A DNA stretch of 64,000 nucleotides from Hydrangea macrophylla (GCA_033977485.1 CM066994.1:115902458-115966457); one strand, 5' to 3'. Positions 49,125-60,847 are shown, counted from the stretch's first letter. Program-made: numbers and translations. The notes: generated by a model not told the origin, from the sequence alone.

Positions 49125-51389
49125 TGTCACACCCGTTCCAGAAATTTATGATTTTGAAAATGCATAATTTGAGATTTTGAAATTATTAATGTTATTAATA
49201 ATTTGAGTTGACGTGGGCCAACGGTAAGGTGTCAGTGAGGACACGAGAACATGGAATTTCACAGTTGCATTGGCATGACTAAATGACATTTATATGATTT
49301 AAATGTTATCTGACATATCTGGTATTTGATGAATAGAAATCTTATATGTGTTGTGGAAATTTTGGTAAATTTTGATATTTTTATATCATTTTGAGAACTG
49401 TGGTGAGAACGTGAGTGATACGTTAATTAAAAAGGTAGGTTGTGTAGAGATCCCACAAGTCATATTTTTTTTTGGACCCAAACGAAACCTAGTCGAAAAC
49501 TTTTGGAATTTATAATTTTCACTCGTAAAGGCATAAAATGGACGTGTGCGAAGTTTCGAGAGCTAATTAGAAGTTTGAGGAACTCGTGGGGAGGTAAACG
49601 CAATTCCCGAAGAGTTTTCCTATATATAGTAGTGGATATGGATGAGATTCATTCTCATCCAAAAACTTTCCAAAATATCTAGAGAAAGGAGAGAGAAGGG
49701 AGATTTGGTAGCCACGGGCTTTGCGACGCCGATCGATGACCGTTCGTCCGTCAGATTTTCTCCAGATTTTATATTTGAACTCGTGGAGGTAAGATCTACA
49801 TTTTGATACTACTTAGACTGTGTTTGGCCAATTTTTGTAAAAATATTAATTCTAGACTTTTGGGAAAAACCCAGTAAAACTTGTAGGAATCGTCCCAAAT
49901 TTGAAATACGACGTTTATTTAGCCACCTAGACGATCCTTCAAAGTTTGAAGAGAATCGCATGAGGTATGAAATCTAGATCTATGAAATATATGGATTTTT
50001 ATGTTTTGAACATCAGTTTTGATATCTTTGGATCCGGGCGAAATTCATGTATTAATTAGGCCCGTTAATTATGCACGTGAAATTATATGAAAAGTACGTA
50101 TAACTTTTTATGTGAGCATGTTATGTGTCTGCTTGGGTCAAAAGGGAGTTTGGTGCAAATTCATCCGGGGTAAGCTCCTCGAACCTTGAGGATTGGAAAT
50201 TTTGATTGTGATTGTGATGAAATTGGAATTTTGGTTGTGTCTGGATTGGAGGTGGGCCCAACCAGGACACGATACCTGGTATGGAGGAAGGCCCAACCAG
50301 TGTACGAGATGCGTGGGAGAGGAGGGCCTCCTATGGTATCGATCGGATGAATGCGTACCACTCACCCTAGAGACTATTTCTATATGTTTTAGATGCTTAA
50401 ACCATGAACTGTCATATAAGCATACATTTAGAATTGTGCACTCAACATATAGCTGAGCAGTGGATATGTACTCCATTGCAGGTAAGAAGAAAGACAATAA
50501 GAATCGTGAGGAGTGAGGCCGAGGAACGCCGGGGAACCACAATTGTATATGTTTTTGTTTTAATCCTAATCTTGTGTAAGGATTTGTAAATTGTAAAACG
50601 TTGTAATAGAATTATGGATTAGTTTCGTGGTTTGGAAATTTTGTAATTAAACGTTTTTAGTTATGATTTAAATGTTGTATTTGGTGTTGGTTGTGATTGT
50701 GGTTGGTGTGGATATTAGAGAAGCATGTGTTAGTATTATCATCACAGGGCTGCCCAGCAGGGGAGCAGTCGACTGGACCCTAGATCAGTCGACTAAATCC
50801 CGTGGGGTTTAGACACTGAAAGTGAATAGTAATGGAAACAGTTGACTGGACCCTTGATCAGTCGACTGAGTCACTGTTGCTTTTGGCTACTGCTTTTATA
50901 TATGGCAAAACTAGTCGACTGTACCATCAATTAGTCGACTGGACCCCTTTTTAAAATGTTGCATTTTGGTTCTGCATAACACAGTCGACTGGGGAAGTGA
51001 TCAGTCGACTGAACTATTGTAGATTTTAGCTACTGATCCAAATAGTAAACAGTGCAGTCGACTGCGGTCCCTGATCAGTCGACTGAACCTCTGTTGAGAA
51101 TTTTAGGTTTTGGTTTCTGCTAGGCACAGTCGACTGGACCCTAGGCACAGTCGACTGAACCTCTGTTTTCAAGAATGATTCTTTTGGACGTGTTTTCAAT
51201 TGGCCAAAACTTTTTATAACTCTGATTCTAATGGATTTTACTACTCAGAGGGTAATGTTTCTTAAAGTTTTAAAATACTCAGGGTTGTTTTAAAGTTCTT
51301 TCCGCTGCATATAGTTATTTGATGTTTGGATGAGCCTTGGTGGCGTGCCACATGTCCTATTTCCACACGTAGTGGGATGGGTCGTGATA
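49125..51389 (+). repeat. 5' LTR (2265 bp)
   Basis: Starts TGTCACACCCGTTCCAGAAA. The end reads GTCGTGATA where the 3' LTR and the solo LTR read GTCGTGACA, a C-to-T change. A TATA-like CCTATATATAG lies near 49619. A conserved donor-like GTGGAG|GTAAGATC lies near 49788. Six palindrome pairs lie near the 3' end. Compared with the 3' LTR it lacks a short TTGAG duplication near 56225 and shows several transitions. Confidence 0.95.
50766..51157. repeat. Palindrome array CAGTCGACTG in the 5' LTR
   Basis: Six pairs start at 50766/50786, 50839/50859, 50912/50932, 50982/51002, 51055/51076 and 51127/51148. Spacing is 20-21 bp inside pairs and 73, 73, 70, 73 and 72 bp between pairs. Decayed members are CAGTTGACTG at 50839 and TAGTCGACTG at 50912, both C-to-T relative to the 3' LTR, and CAGTCGACTA at 50786. 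Confidence 0.95.
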
Positions 51390-51394
51390 TTTAG

Positions 51395-51406
51395 TGGTAT
51401 CAGAGC
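51395..51406 (+). promoter_or_regulatory. Primer-binding site (initiator Met tRNA)
   Basis: TGGTATCAGAGC, complementary to the 3' end of plant initiator methionine tRNA, begins 6 bases after the 5' LTR. This is the usual first-strand primer site of Ty3 elements. Confidence 0.95.
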
Positions 51407-51592
51407 TATAGGTAACAAAACTTTGTGAATGTTCGACGATGAGAGGAGTGTTGAGTGAATTGTCACATGTTCTAAATTGCATCCATACATATTAGAGATG
51501 TTTGATGCATATGTATGTTGTTTTACATACATGCTATTATTATTATTGTACATGCATAGTGTTAATGCATTGAGAACTTCAGAATTGTAATC

Positions 51593-54500
51593 ATGAGTGA
51601 CGAAGAGCGAAATCTATCGCCACACACTCGACGGATGAATAAAATGGCAGAAATGATGGGGAATATGGGGGAAATGATACGGAATATAGTGGAGCGACTG
51701 CCTCCCACGCCCCAAATCGAAGTAGAACCAATAACTGTAGTGCATGCACCCGAAACTAGAGGTATAAGATCCGTATCCGAACAATTCGCTCGAAAGAAAT
51801 CAATGGAATTTCATGGAACACCTGATACAACATTGGCAGAACATTGGGTCATGGACATGGAATGAATTTTTCGATCTATTCCGATGTCAGATAGGGAGAA
51901 GATTGAGAATGCAAGTGACGTATTGAGGGGTGAAGCTCAGAACTGGTGGGTAAACGTTTTAGATCAAGGAGCACCGATTACTTGGGAAGGGTTTAAGGCA
52001 GAATTCAATTCCCGATTCTTTCCGCGAGCCGCCTACAATGCAAAGAAGCAAGAGTTTGATAACCTCAAGCAAGGAGACATGACTGTAACGGAGTATACTT
52101 CCAAGTATAACGCGTTGTTGAGGTTTGATAAGGGTTCAGTACCTGAAGAGGAAGATAGAGCAAGAAAATTTGAAGAGGGTTTAAGGGATAACATCCAGTT
52201 GAGAGTAGAGACCTATGAGCATTCAACTGTTGCAACAGTACAGCAGACGGCACTTGTAGCCGAAAGTGGAATAGAGAGATCGAGACAAAATCACCAAGGA
52301 AAGCGAAGTCATGAGGGTGGTGACCGAAGTCAGGAGGGATCTTTTAAGAAGTCGTTTTCACGAGGCTCTAGTTCTGGTTTTAATGATTCCAGGAGAGTAC
52401 CAAGTGATATACCGTTGTGTCCGCTTTGCAACCGACCACACATCGGTCAATGTTTTCTGACCAACTTTCAGAACAGATCTACAGGGAGAAACAGTGTGAG
52501 TTCTGCGACCTACCCGTAACTCAAGTACTTTGATTGTGGTACCTTAGGACACCGAGCGAAGGAGTGCCCAAAGAAGCATTCTCAACAAGGGGTAAGTTCT
52601 ATGGCTTCTAGTAGTTCGAAGCCTAAGCAGTCTAGCGACGGGGGACAAAGGACGGAGCAACGTCAGGGAAGATCATTCTAGATGAACCTTGAAGACGTGG
52701 CTGCTACTAATACAGTGGTCTCAGGTATGGTGCTTGTGTGTTCGCACTTAGCATGCATACTCATTGATTCGGGATCTACGCATTCGTTTGTATCTTATAA
52801 CTTTGTGGAACATTTGAATGTTAAGTCCGCGCCACTAGGATATGATTTATCCATCGTCGTGCCGCTTAATAACCCGGTAGTGACATCTACGATATATAAA
52901 GACTGTGAGATTAAACTAGGCAAGAAGTTAATGACCGTAGACCTTATACCGATTGTGGTGAACCATTTCGATGTGATATTGGGGATGGATTGGTTAGCCC
53001 TTAACCAAGCCACCATAGACTGTAAACGAAATGAGGTTAATTTTCGATCACCGGTGCATGGGAACTTTTGCTTTCAAGGGAGTGGGGTTACACCGTCGCC
53101 GTACTTGATTTCAGCTATTCGAGCGAGAAAGTTATTGAAAAAGGGATGTCAGGGATTTCTATGTTTAGTGACTGATGTCTCAGCGACCGAATCAATAGTA
53201 GAGGATATTCCAGTAGTACGAGAGTACCCGGATGTATTCCCCGATGATTTACCATACGTCCTGATTGAGAGAGAAATTGAATTCACCATTGAGGTAAAGC
53301 CAGACTCAAGACCGGTATCCAAAGCACCGTATAGGATGGCACCAGTAGAATTGAAGGAACTGAAAGTTCAACTACAAGAGTTACTTGACAAAGGTTTCAT
53401 CCGACCAAGTGTATCGCCGTGGGGAGCTCTAGTATTGTTTGCAAAGAAGAAAGATGGCTCAATGCGTATGTGTGTTGATTATCGGGAACTGAACAAGTTA
53501 ACGATTAAGAACAAGTACCCGTTACCCAAAATTGATGACTTATTTCATCAACTTCGTGGGGCACAAGTATTCTCCAAGATAGACCTGAGATCGGGTTACC
53601 ATTAGTTGAAAGTGAAGGCCGAAGATGTTGAGAAAACAGCTTTTAGAACGCGTTATGGACACTATGAGTTCTTAGTTATGCCATTTGGAGTTACCAATGC
53701 ACCAGCTGCGTTCATGGATCTTATGAACCGAGTCTTTAAGGACTGTTTGGATGATTTTGTGATAGTGTTCATCGACGATATCCTTGTTTATTCGCCAAGT
53801 GAGATAACACACGAGAATCATTTGAGATTGATACTTCAGAGACTGCGGGAAAAGCAATTATTTGGAAAATTCAAGAAATGTGATTTCTGGCTACCTAGTA
53901 TTACTTTTCTTGGTCACGTGCTTGATAAGAATGGAGTTTCAGTTGATCCTCACAAAGTAGAAGCCGTATCAAATTGGCAAAGGCCGACTTCCGTGTCCGA
54001 AATTCGAAGTTTCTTGGGATTAGCGGGATACTACCACCGTTTTATTGAACATTTCTCGAAGATTTCATTACCAATGACAAAATTAATGAGAAAGTGTGTT
54101 ATTTTTGAATGGAGTCAAGAATGTGAAGACAGTTTCCAAGAGTTGAAGTCACGTTTGACGAGAGCACCGATATTGACAATACCATCTGGAACCGAAGGAT
54201 TTGTAATCTATAGTGATGCTTCACACAAAGGGTTAGGATGTGTGCTTATGCAAGGTGGTAAAGTAATTGCATATGCTTCTAGACAGTTGAAGACACACGA
54301 GGTAAATTATCCGACTCACGATCTGGAATTAGCCGCGGTAATTCATGTTTTGAAGATTTGGAGACACTACTTGTACGGGGAAAAGTGTGAGATATTCACG
54401 GACCACAAGAGTCTGAAATACATTTTCACCCAACGGGACTTGAATATGAGACAGCGAAGATGGTTGGAGTTAATGAAGGATTACGATCTTTCGATTGAGT

Positions 54501-56101
54501 ATCATCCGGGAAAGGCGAATGTAGTAGCCGATGCATTAAGCCGGAAAACGCCGAGGAATTTAGCCGACGAGCTAACACAACAAAAAGAGTTGATAAAAGA
54601 GATGGAACGCCTAGAATTGGATGTGATTCTAAGGACCAATGATGGATTAATGATGGCGATCGTAGCACACCCAGATATTATTGATGAGATCAAAAAAGAA
54701 CAATTTAACGATGTCTATTTGTGCAAAATGAGGGACGAAATACCTTTGGGGAGACGACCTGGTTTTGTGTTGGAACGAGGGACGTTGAAACTGGAAAATC
54801 GATTATGTGTACCGAATGTGAAAGACTTGAAAGAGAGAATTCTTGAAGAATCGCATAGTACTTGATATTCAGTACATCCAGGAAGCAACAAAATGTATCG
54901 AAACTTAAGAGAAAACTTCTGGTGGAAGGGTATGAAGCGTGAAGTCGCTAAGTTTGTATCTGAATGTTCGGCATGTCAACAGGTCAAAGCAGAGAGACAA
55001 GTATCCGCGGGGTTACTACATTCATTGCCAGTGTCGGAATGGACGTGGGACGAGATCACGATGGACTTTGTTTCTGGATTTCCGCGATCGCGTAACAAGA
55101 ATGACAAGATTTGGGTTCTAGTCCACCGATTAGCCAAGTTAGCTCATTTTCTACCAATTAAGACTACTAAGCCGTCAAAATTAGCGGAATTGTATGTTGA
55201 AGAGATTGTAAGGCTACATGGAGTCCCAGCTGTGATTGTATCAGATCGTGATAATAGTTTTACGTCAAGGTTTTGGGGAAGGTTGTAAAAGGCTATGGGT
55301 ACGAAGTTAAGTTTCAGTACCGCATTTCATCCTCAGACCGACGGACAGTCAGAGCGTACGATTCAGACCTTGGAAGATATGTTAAGATTGTGTGTGTTAG
55401 ACTTTGGGAATGATTGGGAGCACCACTTGCCGTTAATTGAATTTGCTTATAATAATGGATTCCAGTCAAGTATCGGAATGACACCGTATGAAGCTTTGTA
55501 TGGCCGTAAGTGTCGATCACCGATTTGCTGGACCGAGGTTGGAGAAAGAAGGTTGTTAGGACATGAGATAGTACAAATGACTACCGAAAAGGTGAAATTG
55601 ATTCAGGAACGTCTTAAGGTAGCTCAGAGTCGATATAAGAACTATGCAGACTCTAAACGACGACCGATGAATTTTGAAGTTGGAGATTTCGTATATTTGT
55701 GAGCATCGCCTTCGAAGGGCATTGTACGATTTGGAAAGAAAGGAAAGCCCAATCCGAGATTTATAGGACCTTTTGAGATCCTAGAGAGGGTAGGACCAGT
55801 GGCTTACCGATTGGCTTTATCATCAGAAATGGAACATGTGCACAACGTGTTTCATGTATTAATGTTGAGACGTTGTATGACGGATGCGAGTAACATTATA
55901 ACGCCAGAACCGTTACAAATCCAAGGAGACTTAACCTCTGTTGAACATCCTGTAGAGATCTTGGATCGCAAAGAACAAGTTTTGAGAATCAAGACTATTT
56001 CAATGGTGAAAGTGCTATGGCGTAGCCATACGACGGAAGAGGCTACATGGGAAAATGAGGAAGATATGAAGAACGAGTATCCATACTTATTCGACGCATG
56101 A
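51593..56101 (+). pseudogene. Ty3/gypsy gag-pol polyprotein, disrupted by seven stops
   Basis: One reading frame of 1503 codons runs without any frameshift from the start at 51593 to 56101. It is broken at 51863 (TGA), 52517 (TAA), 52679 (TAG), 53603 (TAG), 54863 (TGA), 55286 (TAA) and 55700 (TGA). Gag covers about 51593-52600. The CCHC knuckle near 52526 has Tyr where the first Cys should be (YFDCGTLGHRAKEC). Protease follows with LIDSGSTHS (near 52763), then RT with FIDDILVYS (near 53770). RNase H has the YSDAS and TDHKSL motifs. Integrase has the CSACQ zinc half, and DEITMDF and SDRDNSF around its catalytic Asps. A chromodomain-like C-terminus ends at EDMKNEYPYLF. All seven stops are one C-to-T change from a normal codon. 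Confidence 0.95.
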
Positions 56102-56130
56102 GGTAAAGTTTGGGGACAAACTTCCTTTTT

Positions 56131-56141
56131 GGAGGGGAGAG
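56131..56141 (+). promoter_or_regulatory. Polypurine tract
   Basis: GGAGGGGAGAG stands immediately before the 3' LTR (TTGTCAC..., LTR from 56143). It is the plus-strand primer site of the retroelement. Confidence 0.9.
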
Positions 56142-56142
56142 T

Positions 56143-58416
56143 TGTCACACCCGTTCCAGAAATTTATGATTTTGAAAATGCATAATTTGAGATTTTGAAA
56201 TTATTAATGTTATTAATAATTTGAGTTGAGTTGAGTTGACGTGGGTCAACGGTAAGGTGTCAGTGAGGACACGAGAACATGGAATTTCACAGTTGCATTG
56301 GCATTACTAAATGACATTTATATGATTTAAATGTTATCTGACCTATCTGGTATTTGATGAATAGAAATCTTATCTGTGTTGTGGAAATTTTGGTAAATTT
56401 TGATATTGTTATATCACTTTGAGAACTGTGGTGAGAACGTGAGTGATACGTTAATTAAAAAGGTAGTTTGTGTAGAGATCCCACACGTTATGTTTTTTTT
56501 GGACCCAAACAAAACCTAGTCGAAAACTTTTGGAATTTATAATTTTCACTCGTAAAGGCATAAAATGGACGTGTGCGAAGTTTCGAGAGCTAATTAGAAG
56601 TTTGAGGAACTCGTGGGGAGGTAAACGCAATTCTCGAAGAGTTTTCCTATATATAGTAGTGGATGTGGATGAGATTCATTCTCATCTAAAAACTTTCCAA
56701 AATATCTAGAGAGAGGAGAGAGAAGGGAGATTTGGTAGCCACGGGCTTTGCGACGCCGATCGACGACCGTTTGTCCGTCAGATTTTTTCTAGATTTCATA
56801 TTTGAACTCGTGGAGGTAAGATCTACATTTTGATACTACTTAGGCCGTGTTTGGCCAATTTTTGTAAAAATATTAATTCTAAACTTTTGGGGAAAACCCA
56901 GTAAAACTTGTAGGAATCGTCCCAAATTTGAAATCCGACGTTTATTTAGCCCCCTAGACGATCCTTCAAAGTTTGAAGAGAATCGCACGAGGTATGAATT
57001 CCAGATCTATGAAATATATGGATTTTCATGTTTTGAACATCAGTTTTGATATCTTTGGATCCGGGCGAAATTCATGTATTATTTAGTCCCGTTAATTATG
57101 CACGTGAAATTATATGAAAAGCACGTATAACTTTTTATGTGAGCATGTTATGTGTCTACTTGGGTCAAAAGGGAGTTTGGTGCAAATTCATCCGGGGTAA
57201 GCTCCTCGAACCTTGAGGATTGGAAATTTTGATTGCGATTGTGATGAAATTGGAATTTTGGTTGTGTCTGGATTAGAGGTGGGCCCAACCAGGACACGGT
57301 ACCTGGTATGGAGGAAGGCCCAACCAGTGTACGAGATGCGTGGGAGAGGTGGGCCTCCTACAGCATCGACCGGATGAATGCGTACAACTCACCCTAGAGA
57401 CTATTTCTATATGTTTTAGATGCTTAAACCATGAACTGTCATATAAGCATACATTTAGAATTGTGCACTCAGCATATAGTTGAGCAGTGGAGATGTACTC
57501 CATTGCAGGTAAGAAGAAAGACAATAAGAATCGTGAGGAGTGAGGCCGAGGAACGCCGGGGAACCACAATTGTATATGTTTTTGTTTTAATCCTAATCTT
57601 GTGTAAGGATTTGTAAATTGTAAAACGTTGTAATAGAATCATGGATTAGTTTCGTGGTTTGGAAATTTTGTAATTGAACGTTTGTAGTTATGATTTAAAT
57701 GTTGTATTTGGTGTTGGTTGTGATTGTGGTTGGTGTGGATATTAGAGAAGCATGTGTTAGTATTATCATCACAGGGCTGCCCAGCAGGGGAGCAGTCGAC
57801 TGGACCCTAGATCAGTCGACTGAATCCCGTGGGGTTTAGACACTGAAAGTGAATAGTAATGGAAACAGTCGACTGGACCCTTGATCAGTCGACTGAGTCA
57901 CTGTTGCTTTTGGCTACTGCTTTTATATATGGCAAAACCAGTCGACTGTACCATCAATTAGTCGACTGGACCCCTTTTTAAAATGTTGCATTTTGGTTCT
58001 GCATAACACAGTCGACTGGGGAAGTGATCAGTCGACTGAACTACTGTAGATTTTAGCTACTGATCCAAATAGTAAACAGTGCAGTCGACTGGGGTCCCTG
58101 ATCAGTCGACTGAACCTCTGTTGAGAATTTTAGGTTTTGATTTCTACTAGGCACAGTCGACTGGACCCTAGGCACAGTCGACTGAACCTCTGTTTTCAAG
58201 AATGATTCTTTTGGACGTGTTTTCAATTGGCCAAAACTTTTTATAACTCTGATTCTAATGGATTTTGCTACTCAGAGGATAATGTTTCCTAAAGTTTTAA
58301 AATACTCAGGGTTGTTTTAAAGTTCTTTCCGCTGCGTATAGTTATTTGATGATTGGATGAGCCTTGGTGGTGTGCCACGTGTCCTATTTCCACGCGTAGT
58401 GGGATGGGTCGTGACA
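56143..58416 (+). repeat. 3' LTR (2274 bp)
   Basis: Starts TGTCACACCCGTTCCAGAAA and ends GGGATGGGTCGTGACA. It is highly similar to the 5' LTR along its whole length but better preserved at the palindromes and at the terminal CA. The conserved donor-like GTGGAG|GTAAGATC recurs near 56811, and CCATTGCAG|GTAAG near 57501. Confidence 0.95.
57793..58184. repeat. Palindrome array CAGTCGACTG in the 3' LTR
   Basis: Six pairs start at 57793/57813, 57866/57886, 57939/57959, 58009/58029, 58082/58103 and 58154/58175. Eleven of the twelve are intact CAGTCGACTG; 57959 is TAGTCGACTG. Pair-to-pair steps are 73, 73, 70, 73 and 72 bp. Confidence 0.95.
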
Positions 58417-58930
58417 GTTGCGTCTAGGGAGGTCATCCCTGGCATACAAGCCAACTTATCAACTTTTTATGTACAAGTAAAGAATTGAAGATTTTATCCT
58501 TCGATTAGTAAAGCAAGACAATGAGCGGATTCCGTATAGGGAGGTCATCCCTGGCATACAGGCAAGCTTATCAACTTTTTATGTACAAGTAAAGAATTTA
58601 AGATTTAATCCTTTGATTAGTGATGCAAGATAATGAATTGGTTGCGTCTAGGGAGGTCATCCCTGACATACAGGCCAGCTTATCGACTTTTTATGTACAA
58701 GTAAAGAATTAAAGATTGAATCCTTCAATTAGTGAAGCAAGACAATGAGCTGGTTGCGTCTAGGGAGGTCATCCCTGGCATACATGCCAGCTTATCAACT
58801 TTTTATGTATAAGTAAAGATCTAAAGATTTAATCCCTAGATTAGTGAAGCAAGACAATGATATGGTTGCGTCTAGGGAGGTCATACCTAGCATGCAGGCC
58901 AGCTTATCAACTTTTTATGTACAAGTAAGT
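58417..58930. repeat. 112-bp tandem repeat, about five units
   Basis: GGTCATCCCT (last copy GGTCATACCT) occurs at 58431, 58543, 58655, 58767 and 58879, exactly 112 bp apart. Each is preceded by TTGCGTCTAGGGA (one TTCCGTATAGGGA) and followed by AGCTTATCAACTTTTTATGT or a close variant. The unit before it begins left of 49125 (GACGATGAGTTGGTTGC), so the Ty3 element interrupts the array. Confidence 0.9.
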
Positions 58931-58934
58931 GAAT

Positions 58935-59140
58935 AAAAGAAAAAAAAAAGGCGGAATATCCGACCATAAGAGAAAATAAAAGAGAAAGAAAAAGAGGCGG
59001 ACTATCCGACCATAAAAGAAAAAAAATAGAGAGAAAAAAGGCAGAATTTTTGACCATAAAAGAAAATAAAAGAGAAAGAAAAAAGAGGCAGAATATTCGA
59101 CTATAAAAGAAAATAAAAGAGAAATAAAAAATGAGGCAGA
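58935..59140. repeat. Purine-rich tandem repeat
   Basis: About four units of GGCGGAATATCCGACCATAA plus AAGAAAATAAAAGAGAAAG-like sequence, roughly 55 bp each. It continues the repeat-rich LTR. Confidence 0.75.
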
Positions 59141-60643
59141 ATAACAGACCAGTGGATTTATAGGGAGGCCACACCACTAAGAGTAAGAGTTGAGGGAGTT
59201 ACCTGTATAGAGGCGACTATTGAAATTCAGTCAATGTTTGTTGAGAAAGAATGAAAGAATCCTGAGCTTTGAAAGGATCGTAATCGAGAAACGTCGCAAA
59301 AATAAGTTGAGAAGACCCCAAGTCATATTTCGACACAAAATCGACTTGAACGGACGACATAGTTGGGTCCGGAAGGGCCAGAAAAGTCATAAAAGCCATA
59401 AGTCTGGCCGAAAATGGGTCCGGGCTAAATTGAGTGGAACCCAAGGGGGTCGAAATCTGGTCGAGATAGCTTGAATTGGACATATAAAATGCCAGACATG
59501 CCTTAAAAGTTGGAATTGACCAAATTTGAGGTCACCAGTGCGTCTGGAATGGCTAAATTAGCTAAGAACAAGTGTCCGTTCGTTGAAAATCGGGCCCAAA
59601 ATGCCAAAAAATGGGAAAAAGAAAAAGTGGGGCCTATTGCCATGTGGCAGACATGTGGCAGATCAATGCCACATGTCGGACATGCACTGGCTGGTCAACG
59701 CTATCAATGGGACACGTGGCATGCCCTAATTGGGCCGCGCAGTGAAGGATAAGACTGCCACGACACGTGGCAGTTTATAATTGGCTGGTCAAAGATTGAC
59801 CAGGCTACGTGGCAGCGCCGTATTAGCTAGGTAATGGGGAGTCAGACCTGACATGTCATGTGTCAGGTCATGATTGTTGGATCAACAGTGGACTGGGACA
59901 AGTGGCTATACCCTATTGGTTGGTCAACGACTGTGTCAGTGAGTCAAAGCCACGTGGCGTTTTCTGGTTGGCCAGTCAACATTGACCCAGCGTTGACTGA
60001 ACTAAACTGTGCGTGGACACAGGACGGAGCACCGGTGGCGCGTGTTGGCGACAGTGGTGGTTCCTGGTGAGTTTTGGGGGTGGGGCAGTCAGCGCGGGGA
60101 TTGTCTGGAGCAGACGATGGTGGTGGTGTGGGTGTTCGGCGACGACTATGGGTAGAAAGTCCGTCGGGGCTCTGAAAGTGAACCGGCGGCGCGTGGGGCC
60201 TTCTGGAGGCGCGTGGATGTTCTGTAGTGGTGATTTGGTGGTCCGTCCAATTGGCTTGGCTTGGTTTTGATGAGGGGAAGGCTCTTGTATGGGCAGTGAG
60301 ATAGAGAGAAGTGGTTAAAGCACTGTTTGGTTGGTGTTTTTCAGTTTTTGAGATGAGTTAAGGCTCTGTTTGGTTTTGATTGATTTTGCGAGCTTTTTGG
60401 GCTTCTTTGCAGTCTGTGGTTGGGTAGGGTTTTGGGTAAAGTGCTGAGGGTGATGGGTTTTGGGTGGTGGTGGCCAATGGTTGATGGTAATGGTAATGGT
60501 GGTGGTAGGGTTTGTTTGGTTTGTTAAAACCAAACAGAGCTTAGGGGTGAGAGAGAAAGAGACTGGTTCTCCAACGGAGCCTTAACAGTAAGATAGGGGG
60601 GTGAGGCTGGGGTCCTTGTTTGGTGGTTAGGGCGGTGTTTGGA
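59141..60643. other. GC-richer region, no gene recognised; probable Tat-like LTR interior
   Basis: From about 59600 to 60300 the base composition is markedly richer in G and C than the surroundings, with repeated GCCACATGTCGGACA / CACGTGGCA motifs. Several short open frames exist, but none shows a recognisable domain or codon-like pattern. Confidence 0.4.
60357..60545. repeat. Foldback repeat
   Basis: TTAAGGCTCTGTTTGGTTTTG at the left is the inverted copy of CAAAACCAAACAGAGCTTAG-type sequence at the right (TTAAAACCAAACAGAGCTTA). Confidence 0.5.
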
Positions 60644-60743
60644 TGTAATACCCTGTATTTTGTAATATATTATATAACTAAGACCTTGTATGTTTCTTTA
60701 ATACTTGTATGAGCTTGGCCTTACCCTTGGTATATTTTTATAC

Positions 60744-60847
60744 CAATCGATTGGCAAGTATATCAATCGATTGCTTATACCAATCTATTGAACTTTATCT
60801 CAATCGATTGATTGTTTCAATCGATTGACACTTATGTCAATCGATTG
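60744..60847. repeat. CAATCGATTG array upstream of the TATA box, unit 1
   Basis: Starts at 60744, 60764, 60781 (CAATCTATTG), 60801, 60818 and 60838, giving steps of 20, 17, 20, 17 and 20 bp. The array ends about 60 bp before the TATA box. Confidence 0.95.

Larger units (their letters stand above)
49125..58416 (+). mobile_element. Complete Ty3/gypsy LTR retrotransposon (chromodomain type), defective
   Basis: All structural marks are present: 5' LTR 49125-51389, tRNA-iMet primer-binding site at 51395, a gag-pol frame at 51593-56101, a polypurine tract at 56131, 3' LTR 56143-58416, and the 5-bp TSD GTTGC on both sides (49120-49124, 58417-58421). Domain order gag, protease, RT, RNase H, integrase, chromodomain-like end places it in the chromovirus branch, most like Tekay/Del. 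Seven in-frame stops make it unable to encode an intact polyprotein. It inserted into a tandem-repeat unit of the Tat-like LTR. Confidence 0.95.

Noticed and set aside
59510..60270. Several open frames of 70-85 codons in GC-rich DNA
   Set aside because: Higher GC lowers stop frequency; there are no domains, no splice context, and the setting is a repeat-rich LTR.
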